From positions 186,001 through 250,000 of the forward strand of contig CAVSRU010000012.1 of assembly GCA_963730535.1 (NCBI GenBank): a DNA stretch of 64,000 nucleotides. The letters are read 5' to 3'. Position 1 is the stretch's first letter, and every line of letters starts with the position of its first letter. The DNA comes from DASSUW01 sp963730535. Its GTDB lineage: Bacteria; Actinomycetota; Thermoleophilia; Solirubrobacterales; Solirubrobacteraceae. A program made the translations under genes and the position numbers. Positions 27,294 through 35,005 of the stretch are shown here, piece by piece. The notes beneath the pieces were generated by a model. It was not told the DNA's origin. It worked only from the letters and a program-made list of their open reading frames with translations, and searched no databases.

Positions 27294-29461
27294 TTCGACT
27301 GGTCCGAGCCGGCTTTGAACTCGTTGTCCTTCAGATCGAACCACTCATTGAGGATCAGGCGCGCGGCGGGTGCCGCAGTTTCCGCGCCGAAGCCGCCGCG
27401 CTCGATCGTCGTCACGACGACGATCGGCCGGGTTGGGTGGTCGACGAAGCAGGCATACCAGGACTGGTCGGGATTGGGCTGGCGCTCCGCGGTGCCGGTC
27501 TTGCCGTACAGCACGTCGCGATAGTCGAAGTCCGCGAAGACGTCGCTCGACGTGCCGTTCGCCGCCGTCGCAGCGCCGTGGAGCCCGGCCATGATGGCAT
27601 CCCGGTGGGCGGGATCGAACTCGACCCGGCGGCGGATCGGCGTGCGGATCTCCTCGACGAGCCGGCCCTGGCCGTCCTCGACCTGCTGGCCGAGGTGCGG
27701 CCTGACGACGCGGCCGCCGTTGGCGATCGTCGAGTAGGCGGTGGCGAGCTGGAGCGGCGTGGCCTGGAGATCACCCTGGCCGACCCCGAGGTTCACGTTG
27801 TCGCCCGCCGTCCACGGCCGCTCGATGCCGCCGCACGCGAACAGCGCCGCGGTCGTCCCCGCCTCGACCTTGGCCTTCTTGGTGCACTTGAGGTACTTCT
27901 CGTAGCCCTCGTTGCGCCACTTCGAGTCCGGGATCAGGCCGCCGAACTCGCCCGGGATGTCGATCCCCGTGCGCCGCCCGACGCCGAGCCGGCGGGCCCA
28001 GTCCTGCAGCACTGGCCCCTGGCCGTTCAGCTGCAGGCCGAGCTCGTAGAAGAAGACGTCGGAGGACACGGTGAGGGCGCCCGGGAGCTGGAGCGCGCCG
28101 TACGAGGCGTCCTGGGCGTTCTTGAACACGCGGTCGCCCAGCTCGAACTCGCCGTCGTCGATGATCGTGCTCGTCGGCGTGACCACGCCCGACTCGAGCG
28201 CCGCCATCGCGGTGATGGGCTTGAAGGTGGAGCCGGTCGGATAGGTGGCGGCGATCGCGCGGTTGAAGAGCGGCGCGCCGAGCTCCTCGGAGGAGAGCTG
28301 GTCGTAGCGGGCCTGGGAGATCGGCTTGGCGAACTCGTTGGCGTCGAAGCTCGGGTAGGAGCCGAGGGCCAGGACCTCGCCGGTGCGCGGGTCCATGGCC
28401 ACGAAGGCGCCGGCCTTGGCCCCGTTCTGCCCCGCCGCCTCGACGCCGCGCCGGATCGCGTCGTTCGCCGCGCGCTGGAGCCCAAGGTCGAGCGTGAGGC
28501 GCAGGCGCTGGCCCTGGCGCGGCTCGCGGCGCGTCATCCGGCGGCGGTCGTCGCGGCTGCCGAGCGCGTTGATGATCACCCGCGTGTAGCCGTCGGTGCC
28601 GCGCAGGTAGTCGTCGTAGCGCTCCTCGATGCCGTCGGCGCCGATCCGCGTGCCCGCCTCGACGCCGCGGTAGCGCTTCATCTCCAGCTCCTTGGGGGAG
28701 ATCTCCCGCGTGGTGCCGAACAGCTGCGCGGCCAGCTCGTCGTGGGGATAGTCGCGCAGGTAGCGCTTCTCGACGTCGACCCCCGGGAACTGCTCCTTGC
28801 GCTCGCGGATGAAGTTGAACGCCTCCCGCGGCACGGCGGTGCGGATCGTGACGTTCGAGTACGGGAGCTCGGCGATCCCCTCGATCACGCGCTCGTGGAT
28901 CACCCGCGGGCGGACGTCGATCACCTTGCCGAGCCGGCGATAGAGCCGCCGGCGCTCGCCCTCGGAGGCCGGCAGCGGCGGGACCGCGACCGGCTTCGCG
29001 TGGCGGGCCGCGCGAGCCAGGGTGCGGCGTTCGCGGCGCTGCTTGCGGGTGGCGCCGCGGCGGCGCTCGCGGATGTCGCGCTCCAGCGTCCGCAACTGCG
29101 CGGCCGCCTTCATGCGCTCGCGCTCGGCGTGGCTGCGCGCCTGGCGGAAGGCGTCGGCCTGCTCGAGCACGGCGTCGGAGAGCGAGCCAGGAGTGATCTG
29201 GACGACCGGCGCCACGCGGGTCTTGACGAGCACGGTCCCGTGGCGGTCGACGATGTCGCCCCGCGGGGCCTCGATCCGGACCTTGCGCACGCGGTTGTCG
29301 CGGGCCTGCGAGACGTAGTCCTCGCCCGAGAGCACCTGGAGGAACCACAGGCGGAAGAAGACGATCGCGAACGCCACGAACGCGATCCCGCCGAGCACGG
29401 CGACGCGCATCGCGAGCTGCGGCGTGATCGCCGGCCGGCGCTCCTCGACGGGGCTAGGCAC
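27290..29461 (-). CDS. mrdA: Penicillin-binding protein 2 (elongasome transpeptidase) with Arg-rich insert
   Basis: 723-residue class B PBP. One N-terminal membrane anchor (AVLGGIAFVAFAIVFFRLWF), a pedestal domain beginning RIEAPRGDIVDRHGTVLVKT, and a transpeptidase domain with the active-site Ser in PTGSTFKPITAM, SSDVFF as SxN-type motif region, and YGKTGTAE as the KTG box. Between about residues 85 and 155 there is a long, highly basic probable coiled-coil insert (RSHAERERMKAAAQLRTLER, RERRRGATRKQRRERRTLAR) not seen in standard PBP2; it would face the cell wall. Overlaps mreD by 8 bases and rodA by 4. Partner of RodA in side-wall synthesis. Confidence 0.93.
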   Translation of the reverse strand: MPSPVEERRPAITPQLAMRVAVLGGIAFVAFAIVFFRLWFLQVLSGEDYVSQARDNRVRKVRIEAPRGDIVDRHGTVLVKTRVAPVVQITPGSLSDAVLEQADAFRQARSHAERERMKAAAQLRTLERDIRERRRGATRKQRRERRTLARAARHAKPVAVPPLPASEGERRRLYRRLGKVIDVRPRVIHERVIEGIAELPYSNVTIRTAVPREAFNFIRERKEQFPGVDVEKRYLRDYPHDELAAQLFGTTREISPKELEMKRYRGVEAGTRIGADGIEERYDDYLRGTDGYTRVIINALGSRDDRRRMTRREPRQGQRLRLTLDLGLQRAANDAIRRGVEAAGQNGAKAGAFVAMDPRTGEVLALGSYPSFDANEFAKPISQARYDQLSSEELGAPLFNRAIAATYPTGSTFKPITAMAALESGVVTPTSTIIDDGEFELGDRVFKNAQDASYGALQLPGALTVSSDVFFYELGLQLNGQGPVLQDWARRLGVGRRTGIDIPGEFGGLIPDSKWRNEGYEKYLKCTKKAKVEAGTTAALFACGGIERPWTAGDNVNLGVGQGDLQATPLQLATAYSTIANGGRVVRPHLGQQVEDGQGRLVEEIRTPIRRRVEFDPAHRDAIMAGLHGAATAANGTSSDVFADFDYRDVLYGKTGTAERQPNPDQSWYACFVDHPTRPIVVVTTIERGGFGAETAAPAARLILNEWFDLKDNEFKAGSDQSN

Positions 29462-30020
29462 GGGAGAGGGGGCTGAGCCCGCCGGTCGTGTACGCGCGGC
29501 GACGGCGGCGCCGCGGGTCGTCGGGCAGGTACGGGAGCAGCACCCGGCGGCAGACGGCGTACACGGGCAGGGCGAGCAGCGTGTTGAGGACGATCGTCAT
29601 CAGAATCGCGCGCAGGAGCTCGAGCGACACCGGCGCATCGACGCCGAGCAGGAACTGGAGCAGCGAGAAGCCGACGGCGGCCAGCGCGGTCGCCGCAGCG
29701 CCGACGATCACGGGCGCGAGCGTGTGCGCCGGGTCGCGCAGCTCGCGCACCCGCCCGGCGCCGTAGCCGACGCCCGTGAGCACCAGCGAGTTCACGCCCA
29801 GCGTCTGGAGCAGCACGGTGTCCACGAACAGGCCGAGGCTGAAGCCGAAGACGGCCCCGGAGATCGAGCCGCTGAGGAAGCCGACGGACGCCACGAGCAG
29901 TGGCGATAGGTCGGCGGGGACTCCGAAGACCGCCACCTGGGAGACGGTCGTCAGCTGGAAGATGCCGCCCAGCAGGCCCAGCAGGGCGAGGCGGCCGGCG
30001 GCCCGCGGCGCGATCGTCAT
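29454..30020 (-). CDS. mreD: Rod-shape-determining membrane protein MreD
   Basis: 188 residues with about five membrane helices (LALLGLLGGIFQLTTVSQVA, VFGFSLGLFVDTVLLQTLGV, AILMTIVLNTLLALPVYAVC). PADLSPLLVASVGFLSG matches the MreD pattern. The C-terminal tail is basic (DDPRRRRRRAY). Lies between mreC (4-base overlap) and pbp2 (8-base overlap). Weakly conserved family; identification rests on topology and position. Confidence 0.88.
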   Translation of the reverse strand: MTIAPRAAGRLALLGLLGGIFQLTTVSQVAVFGVPADLSPLLVASVGFLSGSISGAVFGFSLGLFVDTVLLQTLGVNSLVLTGVGYGAGRVRELRDPAHTLAPVIVGAAATALAAVGFSLLQFLLGVDAPVSLELLRAILMTIVLNTLLALPVYAVCRRVLLPYLPDDPRRRRRRAYTTGGLSPLSRA

Positions 30021-30901
30021 GGCGCCTGCGCTCGCACGTCGGCGTCGGGCTGGGTGAGGACCTCGACGAGGTCGAGCGAGCGCAGGTCGGCGACCGGCTC
30101 GACGTGGATGACGCGGTCGAGCTCCCCCTCCCCCGTCTCGATCCGGCTGACGGTCCCGATCACGATCGAGCGCGGGTAGAGCGAGGAGAGGTCGGTGACC
30201 CGCGCCGACGTGCTGGTGCCGGCGGTGACGATCTTCTCGCCGCGGCGGACCTCCTTGGCGTTGGGCACGAGCTCGAAGCGCAGGTCGCCGGCGTCGCCGA
30301 CCGCGGGGCCGACGCTCCCCGGCTCCCCGCTCTCCAGCGCCAGTGCGGAGACCCCGAAGTCTGGGTCGGTGAGGAGCATGACGACGGCGTTGCCGTCGGA
30401 GACCTCCTTGACCTTCCCGACCAGCCCGGCGTCGTTGACCACCGGCTGGTCGACGCGCACGCCGTCGCTCGTGCCCTTGTTGATCTGGAAGCTTTGGAAC
30501 CAGGTGCTGGGCGAGCGGGCGATCACGCGCGCCTGCACGGGCTGGTAGTCGTCGAGCCCCCGCTCGGTGTTCTGCTCCTGGAGTCCCTCGATCTGGCGGA
30601 GCTCGCGGTTCTCGATCGTGACCTCCGCGACCTGCTTGCGCAGCGCGTTGCGCTCGGCCTCGAGCCGCTCCTTGTCCTCCTTGGCGTCGAGCGTGTCGCC
30701 GAACCAGCCGAAGAGGTCGCGGAACGGCTTGAGCGCGCGGTTGGCGCCCTCCTGGATCGGGGCGAAGGTCTCCATCGCGCCGCGCTGGACCGAGTGCAGG
30801 GAGCCGCCGGAGGACTCCCCGAAGTACGCCGTGAGCAGGAACAGCGAGAACAGCACGAGCACGACCAGAACCGCGCGGCGTCGGCGTACCGCCTTGCTCA
30901 T
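30017..30901 (-). CDS. mreC: Rod-shape-determining protein MreC
   Basis: 294 residues. N-terminal transmembrane helix (RRRAVLVVLVLFSLFLLTAY), a coiled coil at about 60-105 (LDAKEDKERLEAERNALRKQ), then the paired beta-barrel MreC domain (VIARSPSTWFQSFQINKGTS, GLVGKVKEVSDGNAVVMLLT). It scaffolds PBP2 and RodA outside the membrane. The ATG overlaps the mreB stop by 4 bases. Confidence 0.92.
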   Translation of the reverse strand: MSKAVRRRRAVLVVLVLFSLFLLTAYFGESSGGSLHSVQRGAMETFAPIQEGANRALKPFRDLFGWFGDTLDAKEDKERLEAERNALRKQVAEVTIENRELRQIEGLQEQNTERGLDDYQPVQARVIARSPSTWFQSFQINKGTSDGVRVDQPVVNDAGLVGKVKEVSDGNAVVMLLTDPDFGVSALALESGEPGSVGPAVGDAGDLRFELVPNAKEVRRGEKIVTAGTSTSARVTDLSSLYPRSIVIGTVSRIETGEGELDRVIHVEPVADLRSLDLVEVLTQPDADVRAQAP

Positions 30902-31953
30902 CGGCGAGCGCGGTTGCGGTTGCGGTTGTGGTTGCGGTTCGAGCGGTGGATCGCCTCGAACTCCTCCAGTGAGCGGCCGGAGCCGACCGCGACGCAGGTC
31001 AGCGGCGAGTCGGCCCTGTGAGCCGGCATCTGCGTCTCGTCCCGCAGGCGCTCGTCGAGACCCTGGAGCAGCGAGCCGCCGCCGGCGAGCATGATGCCGC
31101 GGTCCATGATGTCCGAGGCGAGCTCAGGGGGCGTGCGGTCGAGCGTCTCCTTGATCGCGTCGATGATCTGCACCAGCGGCTCCTCGAGCGCGGCGCGCAC
31201 CTCCTCGGAGGTGAGGACGACGGTCTTGGGCAGGCCGGAGACGAGGTCACGGCCGCGGATCTCCGCCTGGACCTCCTCGTCGAGCGGGTAAGCGCTGCCG
31301 ATCTCGAGCTTGACCTCCTCGGCCGTCTGCTGGCCGATCAGCAGCTTGTACTCGCGCTTGACGTAGTTGATGATCGCTTCGTCGAGCTCGTCGCCGCCGA
31401 CGCGGACCGACTGGCTGACGACGATGCCGCCGAGCGAGATGACCGCCACCTCGGAGGTACCGCCGCCGATGTCGACGATCATGTTCCCGGTCGGCTCCCC
31501 CACGGGCAGGCCGGCGCCGATGGCGGCCGCCATCGGCTCCTCGATCAGGTACGCCTGGCGGGCGCCGGCGCTCAGGCACGCCTCCTCGACCGCGCGCTTC
31601 TCGACTCCGGTCACCCCGGAGGGAACGCAGACGACCACGCGTGGGTGCGCCCAGCGGTTCTGGTGCACCTTCTGGATGAAGTGCCGGAGCATCTCCTCGG
31701 TGACGTCGAAGTCGGCGATCACGCCGTCCTTCAGCGGCCGGATGGCGGAGATCGTGCCGGGCGTGCGGCCGAGCATGCGCTTGGCCTCGATACCCACCGC
31801 GTGGACCTCGCCGGAGCGCGAGTCGATTGCCACCACCGACGGCTCGGAGAGCACGATCCCGCGCCCGCGCACGTAGACCAGCGTGTTCGCGGTCCCGAGG
31901 TCGACGGCCATGTCGCGGCCACCGAAACCGGTGAGGTACGAGAAGAAGCCCAT
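30898..31953 (-). CDS. mreB: Rod-shape-determining actin homologue MreB
   Basis: 351 residues. N-terminal amphipathic GFFSYLTGFGGRDMAVDLGT, phosphate loops DLGTANTLVYVRGRGIV and IVDIGGGTSEVAVISLGGI, and ASDIMDRGIMLAGGGSLLQG. Forms membrane-bound filaments that steer cell-wall synthesis. The C-terminus after LEEFEAIHRS is unusual: NRNHNRNRNRARR, encoded by an imperfect hexamer repeat at about 30906-30935 directly before the mreC start. First gene of mreB-mreC-mreD-mrdA-rodA. Confidence 0.95.
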   Translation of the reverse strand: MGFFSYLTGFGGRDMAVDLGTANTLVYVRGRGIVLSEPSVVAIDSRSGEVHAVGIEAKRMLGRTPGTISAIRPLKDGVIADFDVTEEMLRHFIQKVHQNRWAHPRVVVCVPSGVTGVEKRAVEEACLSAGARQAYLIEEPMAAAIGAGLPVGEPTGNMIVDIGGGTSEVAVISLGGIVVSQSVRVGGDELDEAIINYVKREYKLLIGQQTAEEVKLEIGSAYPLDEEVQAEIRGRDLVSGLPKTVVLTSEEVRAALEEPLVQIIDAIKETLDRTPPELASDIMDRGIMLAGGGSLLQGLDERLRDETQMPAHRADSPLTCVAVGSGRSLEEFEAIHRSNRNHNRNRNRARR

Positions 31954-32000
31954 GAGGAGAGGCGCGCGGCGGTACGCGAGCGTGCCCGCGCCGGGGGTCG

Positions 32001-32006
32001 AGTGTA
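32001..32006 (-). promoter_or_regulatory. -10 box upstream of mreB
   Basis: On the minus strand TACACT (preceded by CGA) lies 47 bases before the mreB ATG, giving a predicted leader of about 40 bases. The only good -10 candidate in the 93-base gap between maf and mreB. Confidence 0.4.
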
Positions 32007-32046
32007 TCGAAGGGCCCGGCGCTCCCAGGGCCGTGCACGGTGCGCG

Positions 32047-32574
32047 TCAGCGGGCGTCGAGGAGCGCTCGCAGCCGCTGGAGCGGCAGGCCGACGACGTT
32101 CAGATAGTCGCCGTCGACATGCTCGACGAGCACCGGCCCGCCGGTCTCCTGGATCGCGTAGCCGCCCGCCCGGCCGGTCCACTCGCCGGTGGCGACGTAG
32201 GCGTCGAGCTCCTCGTCGGCGCGGCGGTGGAACGTCACGCGCGTGATCTCGACGGCGGAGGCCACGACGGTCCCGTCCTCGGCCAGCGCGATCGCCCCCA
32301 CGACCTCGTGGGTGCGCCCGTTGAGCCGTCCGAGGTAGGCGCGCGCCTGGGCTTCGTCGGCAGGCTTGCCGAGGATGTCGCCGTCGAGCGCGACCACGGT
32401 GTCGGCGCCCAGCACGAGCGGACCGGGCACCGCGGTCGCCTTGCGGCGCGCGTTGCGCGCGGCGACCGCCGCGGCCTCGCCCTCCGTCTCCTCCTCCACG
32501 TTCGCCGGCACGACCCTGAATGGGATGCCGGCGTCCTCGAGGATCGCGCGCCGCTGCGGCGACGCCGACGCCAG
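32047..32574 (-). CDS. maf: Maf-like nucleotide pyrophosphatase, non-canonical start
   Basis: House-cleaning nucleoside triphosphate pyrophosphatase of the Maf/YhdE family. The conserved N-terminal motif reads ILASASPQRRAILEDAGIPF, followed by GADTVVALDGDILGKPAD, RLNGRTHEVVGAIAL and YAIQETGGPVLVEHVDGDYL. The essential SxSPxRR motif lies upstream of the first GTG (32511), and no ATG, GTG or TTG precedes it in frame; I therefore propose the CTG at 32574, 2 bases after the ndk stop, giving 175 residues. The true start could also be the ATC before it. A minimal start at GTG 32511 would delete the active-site loop. Confidence 0.8.
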   Translation of the reverse strand: MASASPQRRAILEDAGIPFRVVPANVEEETEGEAAAVAARNARRKATAVPGPLVLGADTVVALDGDILGKPADEAQARAYLGRLNGRTHEVVGAIALAEDGTVVASAVEITRVTFHRRADEELDAYVATGEWTGRAGGYAIQETGGPVLVEHVDGDYLNVVGLPLQRLRALLDAR

Positions 32575-32576
32575 GA

Positions 32577-32981
32577 TTAGAGGTCCGGGAAGAACAGCGT
32601 CGCCTCGCGCTGTCCGGACTCCGGCGCGTCGGAGCCGTGGACCATGTTCTGGCCGACCGCGATCGCGTAGTCGCCGCGGATCGAGCCGGGCGCCGCCTCG
32701 AGCGGGTTGGTCGCGCCGATTACCTGGCGGGCGGCACGGATCGCCTCCTCGCCCTCCAGCACCATCGCCACGATCGGGCCGGAGGTGATGAACTCGACCA
32801 GCTCGCCGAAGAACGGCTTGCCGTCGTGCTCGGCGTAGTGCTGCTTCGCAAGGTCCTCGGTGACGGTCATGTGCTTGAGGGCGACGATCTTCAGGCCCTT
32901 GTTCTCGAAGCGGGCGATGATCTCGCCGGTCAGGCCGCGCGCGAACGCGTCGGGCTTGACCAGGATCAGGGTCCGGTCCAC
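32577..32981 (-). CDS. ndk: Nucleoside diphosphate kinase
   Basis: 134 residues; transfers gamma-phosphate between nucleoside triphosphates and diphosphates. The start GTG gives DRTLILVKPDAFARGLTGEI; the catalytic His lies in IAVGQNMVHGSDAPESGQRE, and the C-terminus FFPDL is typical of short bacterial Ndk. The GTG at 32981 was chosen over upstream options because AAAGGTGG (32990-32997) lies 8 bases before it. maf follows directly. Confidence 0.96.
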   Translation of the reverse strand: MDRTLILVKPDAFARGLTGEIIARFENKGLKIVALKHMTVTEDLAKQHYAEHDGKPFFGELVEFITSGPIVAMVLEGEEAIRAARQVIGATNPLEAAPGSIRGDYAIAVGQNMVHGSDAPESGQREATLFFPDL

Positions 32982-32989
32982 TTGTGAAA

Positions 32990-32997
32990 CCACCTTT
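32990..32997 (-). promoter_or_regulatory. Ribosome binding site deciding the ndk start
   Basis: AAAGGTGG on the minus strand ends 8 bases before the GTG at 32981. A -10-like TATCGT at 33035-33040 gives a leader of about 45 bases, so ndk, unlike many genes here, has a conventional leader and Shine-Dalgarno. Confidence 0.6.
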
Positions 32998-33043
32998 CGT
33001 TCTCCGGTAGCTCGCAAGCTCGCACCTGCGAACGACGATAGAT

Positions 33044-33625
33044 TTACCGCCGGGGTCGTTCTCTAGTGCGCTCAGGCTCGGGCTCGCCGTCGGCGTGGGC
33101 CACCTCGGCGGCCACCGTCGGCTGGTCGGTGGTCGACGAGCGGCGGCGGGCGCGGCGCGTCGACGGCGGCGGCGGCGTCGTCCGGACCTCGGCCTCGCAG
33201 TACGGGCATAGCTGCCACGACGGGTCGACCGGCTTGCCGCACGAGTAGCAGCTCTCCTTGAGCTTGCGCGCGCAGCTCGGGCAGCGCAGGTAGTCCGACT
33301 TGACCTCGTAGTCGCAATGCGGGCACAGCTGGTAGTCCAGGCTCGCCAGCCGGGCCTCCGCCGCGGTCATCTCCAGCTCCCGCAGCCGCACGTCGTCCAC
33401 GAACTCCGGCGGGCGGACGATCACGTAGACGATCGTTCCCACGAACGGGAACAGGGACGCCGCGGTCGCGCACGCCACGAGCATCGGATCCTCGATCCGG
33501 CGCCGGGCGTCCGCGAACGTCCAGAAGATGAGCGCGAAGTAGACGACGACGAGGACGAGGAGGAGCACGTTGACGGCCGTGTTCAGGCTGTCGTTCGTGA
33601 TCCCGAAGATGCCGAGGAGGATCAT
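33044..33625 (-). CDS. Membrane protein with double zinc ribbon
   Basis: 193 residues. Two N-terminal membrane segments (VNVLLLVLVVVYFALIFWTF and ACATAASLFPFVGTIVYVIV) are followed by a cytoplasmic helix and three CxxC pairs plus one more (CPHC, CPSC, CYSC, CPYC), forming a double-zinc-ribbon domain. The last 50 residues are Arg/Pro-rich and probably disordered. Function unknown; such proteins are often single-copy housekeeping genes in actinobacteria. Lies between the 38-residue peptide gene and ndk. Confidence 0.8.
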   Translation of the reverse strand: MILLGIFGITNDSLNTAVNVLLLVLVVVYFALIFWTFADARRRIEDPMLVACATAASLFPFVGTIVYVIVRPPEFVDDVRLRELEMTAAEARLASLDYQLCPHCDYEVKSDYLRCPSCARKLKESCYSCGKPVDPSWQLCPYCEAEVRTTPPPPSTRRARRRSSTTDQPTVAAEVAHADGEPEPERTRERPRR

Positions 33626-33650
33626 GGGCTCCGTAGCTTAGGGGCAGGGG

Positions 33651-33767
33651 TTACAGGAACGCCCGACCGAACGCGTACCCGATAGCGAAGAAGATCAAGA
33701 TCACAAGTGCGACGACCACCGCCACGAGGGCGACCATGGCCAGCACGCTCGGGCCGCGCTCGTTCAC
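33651..33767 (-). CDS. Small single-span membrane protein (38 aa)
   Basis: GTG start gives a short hydrophilic N-terminus (NERGPSVLA) and one strong hydrophobic helix ending FAIGYAFGRAFL. The GTG overlaps the folC stop by 4 bases (GTGA), the same coupling seen across this operon, which argues that it is translated. Function unknown. Confidence 0.65.
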   Translation of the reverse strand: MNERGPSVLAMVALVAVVVALVILIFFAIGYAFGRAFL

Positions 33768-35005
33768 AGAGCGGACGCCCTCCGGCGCCCCGGCTCGGCG
33801 ACCAGGTCGGCCACGAGATAGATCGAGCCGGTGGCCACCACGGCGCCGTCCGGCCCTGCCAGCTCCTGCGCTCGCCTGACCGCCGCGCGCGGCTCGGCGG
33901 CGATCTCCGACTCCCCGCCGCCCACCTGCGCCCACAGCGACGCGAGGGTCGCCGGCGACAGCGCGCGCGGGTTGGTGGAGCTGGTGAACACGGCTCCGGA
34001 CGTCTTCCCGGCCAGCGCGCGGAGCATTCCCGCCGCGTCCTTGTCATCGAGGATTGACACGACGGCGACCAGCCGCCGCCCGCCGGTCGCCTCCGGGAGC
34101 GCGGCGGCGAGCGCCTCGACGCCCGACGGGTTGTGAGCGCCGTCGTAGATCGTCAGCGGGCGGTCTGAGACGACCTGCATGCGTCCGGGAATCGTCACGC
34201 GCGCGGCGACCTCGGCGACCCGCGCCGGGTCGAGCTCGCCGAGGTGAGCGCGGGCCGCCGCGATCGCGATCGCGAAGTTCGCGCGCTGATAGCCGGTGGG
34301 CGCCACCGCCGCGCCGGCGTCGAGCCGCTCCGGCCGCACGATCCGCGCGCCGGTCTGGACCGCCAGCGCCTCGACCTCGTCTGACACCGGCCCGAGGACG
34401 AGCGTCGCGGGCGGGCGGGATCGCTTCACGACCGCGAGCTTCTCGCGCGCGATGTCGATCACGGTCGGCCCGAGCCAGCGCGTGTGCTCGAGCCCGACGT
34501 TGGTGAGCACGACGACCGGCGCGCCGAGCACGTTGGTGGCGTCATGGCGCCCGCCGAGACCGGCCTCGACGACCGCGACGTCGACCTCGCGGCGCGCCAG
34601 CTCAGCCAGGGCGGAGGCGGTCACCAGCTCGAACTGCGTGACGCGGTCCCCGGGCTCGAGCGTGCGGTCGACCTTGGCGGCCGCCGCCGCGGCGCGCTGC
34701 ACGGCGGCGCCGAAGGCGTCCGGGTCGAGATCCTCGTCGCCGATCCGGATCCGCTCGGCGAAGCTCGTCAGGTGCGGCGAGAGGAAAGCGCCGGTGCGCA
34801 GCCCGTGCGCCTCGAGCAATGCGGCGGCCATGCGGACGGTCGAGGACTTGCCGTTCGTGCCCACGACGTGGATCGCCGGATAGCGCTCCTGCGGGCTTCC
34901 GAGCACGGTCAGCAGCCGCCGCATGCGGTCGAGCCCGAACCGCATGCCGAACAGCTCGAGCGAGAGCAGATGCGCCTCGGCGTCCTCGAGGCGCCACGGC
35001 GTCAC
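33764..35005 (-). CDS. folC: Bifunctional folylpolyglutamate/dihydrofolate synthase
   Basis: 413-residue Mur-ligase-family enzyme adding glutamate to folates. The ATP loop is HVVGTNGKSSTVRMAAALLE; further motifs are AFLSPHLTSFAERIRI, VVEAGLGGRHDATNVL, TNVGLEHTRWLGPTVIDIAR and YDGAHNPSGVEALAAAL. The start is a GTG (TPWRLEDAEAHLLSLELFG) overlapping the valS stop as GTGA. The valS-folC pairing is conserved in many bacteria. Confidence 0.94.
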   Translation of the reverse strand: MTPWRLEDAEAHLLSLELFGMRFGLDRMRRLLTVLGSPQERYPAIHVVGTNGKSSTVRMAAALLEAHGLRTGAFLSPHLTSFAERIRIGDEDLDPDAFGAAVQRAAAAAAKVDRTLEPGDRVTQFELVTASALAELARREVDVAVVEAGLGGRHDATNVLGAPVVVLTNVGLEHTRWLGPTVIDIAREKLAVVKRSRPPATLVLGPVSDEVEALAVQTGARIVRPERLDAGAAVAPTGYQRANFAIAIAAARAHLGELDPARVAEVAARVTIPGRMQVVSDRPLTIYDGAHNPSGVEALAAALPEATGGRRLVAVVSILDDKDAAGMLRALAGKTSGAVFTSSTNPRALSPATLASLWAQVGGGESEIAAEPRAAVRRAQELAGPDGAVVATGSIYLVADLVAEPGRRRASAL

